A stretch of DNA of 6,835 nucleotides from Patescibacteria group bacterium. GTDB lineage: Bacteria; Patescibacteriota; JACMRA01. The stretch covers positions 1-6,835 of the forward strand of contig JAOZKL010000045.1 in NCBI GenBank assembly GCA_029935375.1, written 5' to 3'. Made by a program: the position numbers and the translations under genes. The stretch's first letter is position 1. The number at the start of each line of letters is the position of its first letter. This document shows, one piece after another, positions 4,524 to 6,835 of this stretch. A model generated the notes under the pieces. It made no database searches. It had not been told where the DNA came from and was given only the letters and a program-made list of their open reading frames with translations.

Positions 4524-5862
4524 TAATTTCTTGAAACTCATCTGGCATCAAACTCTCCTGTTGTTGCAATTTTTGTTGTATTGTCGTTTCTCCAAAACTT
4601 TTTATTAATTCTACTAGCTCTGGATATTGTTTGCTTTTGTATGCGGTTATAATTGCTTCTTTAACTTCATTTTCTGTTCCTACACACTCAAATGGCTTAT
4701 AGCCTTCTATGCCAGACAGTTCTTTTAATGTTTTTGTCATGTCTTTGTCCTCAAATATATTTATACCAAATACTTTTATAAGATCATCTTTTTCAATTTG
4801 AGCTGATAACATTGCAAACACAAAAGCGCATTTTGGACACTTACAACACCAGTTGGATTTTGTGCTACCGTTGCTAGTTCTAAAATTTGAATTGCATGAT
4901 ATAAAATCATTTTTATAATCTGACCAACAATTATTTGCAAAATATTTTGTTATCTGCGCCTCTGACCATGGTCGCAATAGTGAGAAATAATTTATGTCTG
5001 CTGAGATATGTTTTTTGACATATTCTTGAAAATCTTTTTCGAATTCTACACTTTTAGAGTATTGATGGTTTACATTTAGTCCATCCAGTGTTGTATTGCC
5101 TTCGTTTGCTGAAGATTCGTTTGAGAGGATAGCGTTCTTTTTGTTTCGTATAATCAGTGTAAACATACTAAGAAACGCCAAAATACTTGAAATTGGTATA
5201 TGTCCATTATATGCTTTTGTCCCATTAAACCCATTTTTATTTAACTCTATCAACTTTGGTGAGATTTTTCTGATTATTTGCAAATGTTGTGTTTCCCCAC
5301 TTCTTTTATTTTGTTTCTGATGGACTTTACTTATCATAGAATTCAAAAAATCATACTGGCCAACAGTCCATGTGTCAAATTTTTGACCAGCATTTGTCAA
5401 AATAGTAGCTGTTGTCAGGCTATCTTTTCCACCGCCAATTGGCACAATATTTCCATTATTATTTTTTATTTTGATTGCATTGTTATCTTTTTTTACATAT
5501 GAAAACTCTGCAATGTCTTCAAAGTTCAATTTATTTTGTATCAAGAATTCTCCAAGTCCATTTTTGTATAATTTTGTAAAGAATTCTGCCTGAGATTTGT
5601 TTGGAGCTACAAAATCTTTTGCATATTTAATTTTGTCTGGTAAAAATGCTTTATAATATGACACCCCACAGGCTAGCGATAGCCCATAAAGAGTTTTTTG
5701 CATTGCTTTTTTGGAGTAGTTTGGATCTATTTCAAAATTTATCTGAAATGTTTCTGTAAAATCAATCTTATTATCCAATGAATAATGCAATTTGATTGTT
5801 CTTGATTCTTGATCAAACTCTGGTTTGTTGAAAATAAAAGATTTAAACGAACTATTTGGCAT
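4510..5862 (-). CDS. murL: UDP-MurNAc-L-Ala-L-Glu epimerase MurL
   Basis: MurL is an ATP-dependent cytoplasmic enzyme that epimerises the terminal L-Glu of UDP-MurNAc-L-Ala-L-Glu to D-Glu. Working with an L-Glu-adding ligase (MurD2), it replaces the route through free D-glutamate made by MurI. Family features, numbered from the ATG at 5862: FTETF (35-39), the ATP-binding PP-loop-like IGGGKDS (142-148), SNESSANEGN (247-256), NHQYSKS (265-271) and a cysteine cluster WCCKCPKC (338-345). At 450 aa it has the family's usual length. The frame is open from a TTG at 5907, but the ATG at 5862 is preferred because it gives the normal length. All four Trp are TGG. The TAA stop lies inside the end of the convergent phosphatidyltransferase gene. 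Presence of murL shows the cell makes peptidoglycan precursors and suggests a murD2 elsewhere. Confidence 0.87.
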   Translation of the reverse strand: MPNSSFKSFIFNKPEFDQESRTIKLHYSLDNKIDFTETFQINFEIDPNYSKKAMQKTLYGLSLACGVSYYKAFLPDKIKYAKDFVAPNKSQAEFFTKLYKNGLGEFLIQNKLNFEDIAEFSYVKKDNNAIKIKNNNGNIVPIGGGKDSLTTATILTNAGQKFDTWTVGQYDFLNSMISKVHQKQNKRSGETQHLQIIRKISPKLIELNKNGFNGTKAYNGHIPISSILAFLSMFTLIIRNKKNAILSNESSANEGNTTLDGLNVNHQYSKSVEFEKDFQEYVKKHISADINYFSLLRPWSEAQITKYFANNCWSDYKNDFISCNSNFRTSNGSTKSNWCCKCPKCAFVFAMLSAQIEKDDLIKVFGINIFEDKDMTKTLKELSGIEGYKPFECVGTENEVKEAIITAYKSKQYPELVELIKSFGETTIQQKLQQQESLMPDEFQEIINQQ

Positions 5863-5965
5863 AAAAAAAGACTGTATTATTAACACTCTTTCGTCAACTC
5901 TTGACAAAATGTAAAGATTATAGTTGGATGTATTGGATTAGTTTTTAAATCAAGAAATATTTTAT
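5863..5965. promoter_or_regulatory. divergent intergenic region between murL and rpmB
   Basis: This 103-base gap must hold promoters for both genes. GTCAA-CTC-TTGAC (5893-5905) is a five-base inverted repeat made of two back-to-back TTGAC elements, of which TTGACA (5901-5906) is a perfect -35 hexamer for the + strand. No -10 box lies at a proper distance from it. TATAGT at 5919-5924 is only 12 bases away. Just upstream of rpmB, TTGGAT (5933-5938) with AATATT (5956-5961) at 17 bases is a weak alternative. I cannot assign either promoter firmly. Confidence 0.3.
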
Positions 5966-6139
5966 ATGCCTGCTACATGCGCACTAACTGGAAAGACTTA
6001 TAAGACCGTAAAAAAGCGTAGTCATTCTCATCGTGGAACAAACACAAAAGTAAAGCCAAATTTACAGAAAATTAGGATTGGTAACAAATCTGTCAAAGTG
6101 TGTACTCGTGCATTGAGAACGCTAAAAAATAAGTTCTAG
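5966..6139 (+). CDS. rpmB: 50S ribosomal protein bL28
   Basis: A 57 aa large-subunit protein. Diagnostic segments are CALTGK (5-10, as in CxxTGK of bL28), SHSHRGTNTKVKPNLQKIRI (19-38; in the family SHSxRxTxRxxxPNLQxxR) and VCTRALRTL at the C-terminus (family VSTRALRT). It is slightly shorter than common bL28s (60-78 aa), missing part of the loop after PNLQ and the last few residues. The ATG is preceded by an A/T leader (aaatattttat) with no Shine-Dalgarno sequence, and the stop is TAG. It lacks Trp and its three Gly codons are GGN. The next gene starts 12 bases after the stop and is probably cotranscribed. No other ribosomal genes adjoin it here. Confidence 0.93.
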   Translation: MPATCALTGKTYKTVKKRSHSHRGTNTKVKPNLQKIRIGNKSVKVCTRALRTLKNKF

Positions 6140-6151
6140 TATTTAACTTGT

Positions 6152-6538
6152 ATGAAACAAGAACTACTCAACACTCTTGGAATGATTTTTCTGGGTGTTG
6201 TGTTGTTTGTGGGTGGTTTTTATTTTGGTTACAAATATCACAAGGGAGAAACAGACAATGGGATGGTTGCTGGAGTATCTGATATAAGAGAGACTGCCAA
6301 TGGCATAGTCAATATTGAGACAGAGATTATTACCAAAGAGCTGGATGGCGTGCACTGGATAAAGGTCAATGAAGAGCCTATTTGTCCCGTTGATTATCCG
6401 ATTAAGGGCAAGTTTGACGGCACTGTTGGGTTCTATTATACAAAATCAAACAATTCTTATGGCAGGGTAAAACCATCACTGTGTTTTGCTACTGAAGATT
6501 TTGCCAAAAATAGTGCAGGATTTGTGAGGAAATACTAA
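6152..6538 (+). CDS. membrane-anchored protein with a C-terminal sunset-like domain
   Basis: A 128 aa protein with one N-terminal transmembrane helix (about residues 8-28, rich in Gly and Phe) and an outside-facing soluble part. The C-terminal third reads CPVDYPIKGKF (78-88), then YYTKSNNSYGRVKPSLCFATEDFA in outline (95-118), ending GFVRK. This matches the small domain called sunset in recent annotations (pattern CPxxHPIKGN, YH, Y-x-RTKPExCFATExxAxxxGFR), often found on surface or secreted proteins of Patescibacteria and Firmicutes. It is related in style to Excalibur-type cysteine domains. C78 and C111 could form a disulfide. Molecular function is unknown; cell-surface or wall attachment is a guess. 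It follows rpmB by 12 bases. Its last four bases overlap the stop of the minus-strand gene at 6535. Its single Trp is TGG and its 15 glycines are all GGN. Confidence 0.75.
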   Translation: MKQELLNTLGMIFLGVVLFVGGFYFGYKYHKGETDNGMVAGVSDIRETANGIVNIETEIITKELDGVHWIKVNEEPICPVDYPIKGKFDGTVGFYYTKSNNSYGRVKPSLCFATEDFAKNSAGFVRKY

Positions 6539-6762
6539 GCATTTTTTTCTGGAGATTGACAAGATATAGAATTTGTTTCAGTCTTTAATTGTATTTCAGT
6601 TTCATTATGATTAGATGTTTGTGGAGTTCATAGAGGCAGGTCTGTCTTGCTATTGTTTCTGCCGTCATCCCACACTTTAATATTGTCATGCCAGTGTAGG
6701 CGGGTATCCACACCTTGTCAATCTAATTTTGGAGACAAAATAAATTTGGTAAACAAGAACAA
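6535..6762 (-). CDS. hypothetical protein with two in-frame TGA codons, 5' end unresolved
   Basis: The frame is free of TAA and TAG from 6780 down to a TAG at 6535-6537, with TGA at 6718-6720 and 6628-6630. The middle (SPKLD-TGA-QGVDTRLHWHDNIKVWDDG) is hydrophilic and protein-like, followed by a Thr/Asn/Glu-rich tail (NHNETEIQLKTETN). There is no ATG after the in-frame TAA at 6781-6783. I use the TTG at 6762, which follows GGAG at a short distance, giving 75 aa. Alternatively this is the 3' part of a longer gene: the neighbouring frame (ATG at 6790, open to the window edge) joins it smoothly if one base of the A-run at 6763-6766 is skipped. Family not recognised. Gly content would be 2 of 75 without TGA and 4 of 75 with TGA as Gly. 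The stop overlaps the stop of the convergent sunset-like gene. Confidence 0.55.
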
Positions 6763-6835
6763 TTTTCTCCAACTTATTTGTTACATTCATTTTACCTTGG
6801 CGCAAAACGAACCAAAAGACCAAGAGAGGATAAAA

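Noticed and set aside
5096..5502. Two plus-strand open frames of 74 codons inside murL
   Set aside because: They are antisense to an unmistakable family protein. The Phe/Ile/Cys-rich products come from reverse reading of AT-rich coding sequence.
5863..5907. TTG at 5907 as start of murL
   Set aside because: The 15 extra residues show no family similarity, and the ATG at 5862 gives the usual length of about 450 aa.
6164..6355. Minus-strand open frame inside the sunset-like gene
   Set aside because: The plus-strand gene has a clear membrane helix and domain; the reverse frame has neither.
6797..6835. Possible plus-strand gene start at TTG 6797 (AQNEPKDQERIK)
   Set aside because: The hydrophilic string is attractive, but it is only 13 codons before the window ends, has no promoter or ribosome binding site, and competes with open minus-strand frames.
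1..6835. tRNA genes, CRISPR arrays, insertion sequences, riboswitches
   Set aside because: I saw no cloverleaf with CCA end, no spaced repeat array, no transposase and no known riboswitch core. All stretches are accounted for by genes or short control regions.

Overview
The window is AT-rich bacterial DNA with tightly packed small genes, almost no Shine-Dalgarno sequences, TAA/TAG stops and several promoters placed so close to the ATG that the transcripts would be leaderless or nearly so. This style, together with a CarS-type CDP-alcohol synthase, MurL and a sunset-domain-like surface protein, points to a member of the Candidate Phyla Radiation (Patescibacteria). Three reading frames are interrupted only by TGA, and no confident gene clearly uses TGA as its stop. 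That points to a lineage in which UGA is a sense codon. Absconditabacteria (SR1) and Gracilibacteria, which read UGA as glycine (genetic code 25), are the obvious candidates. The taxonomic call is inference.

Layout. Positions 1-1865 (+): the end of an S10-type ribosomal protein cluster, rplW (5' end outside the window), rpsS, rplB and rplV, closed by a hairpin-plus-T terminator. The usual order rplB-rpsS is inverted, and the cluster stops after rplV instead of running into rpsC. Positions 1864-3253 (-): three small genes. They are a membrane-anchored 177 aa protein, a secreted 150 aa protein with six in-frame TGA codons, and a charged 79 aa protein with two. With the standard code, about 960 bases here (2413-3372) look empty; with TGA as sense they are two intact genes with a terminator and promoters. 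Positions 3373-4523 (+): a lipid headgroup pair, a CDP-archaeol-synthase-family cytidylyltransferase and a CDP-alcohol phosphatidyltransferase. Positions 4510-5862 (-): murL, the epimerase of the alternative D-glutamate route to peptidoglycan, overlapping the previous gene tail to tail. Positions 5966-6538 (+): rpmB (57 aa, 5966-6139) and a membrane-anchored sunset-like protein. Positions 6535-6835 (-): another TGA-containing frame whose 5' end is unclear and may be frameshifted.

The most interesting result is the recoded TGA. Ten in-frame TGAs fall in three hypothetical genes, while about 120 glycines and 18 tryptophans in the other genes use only GGN and TGG. The cytidylyltransferase frame ends TGA-TAA, so it probably gains one residue. 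Glycine is the more likely reading (amino-acid composition, precedent in related lineages), but tryptophan is not excluded from this window alone.
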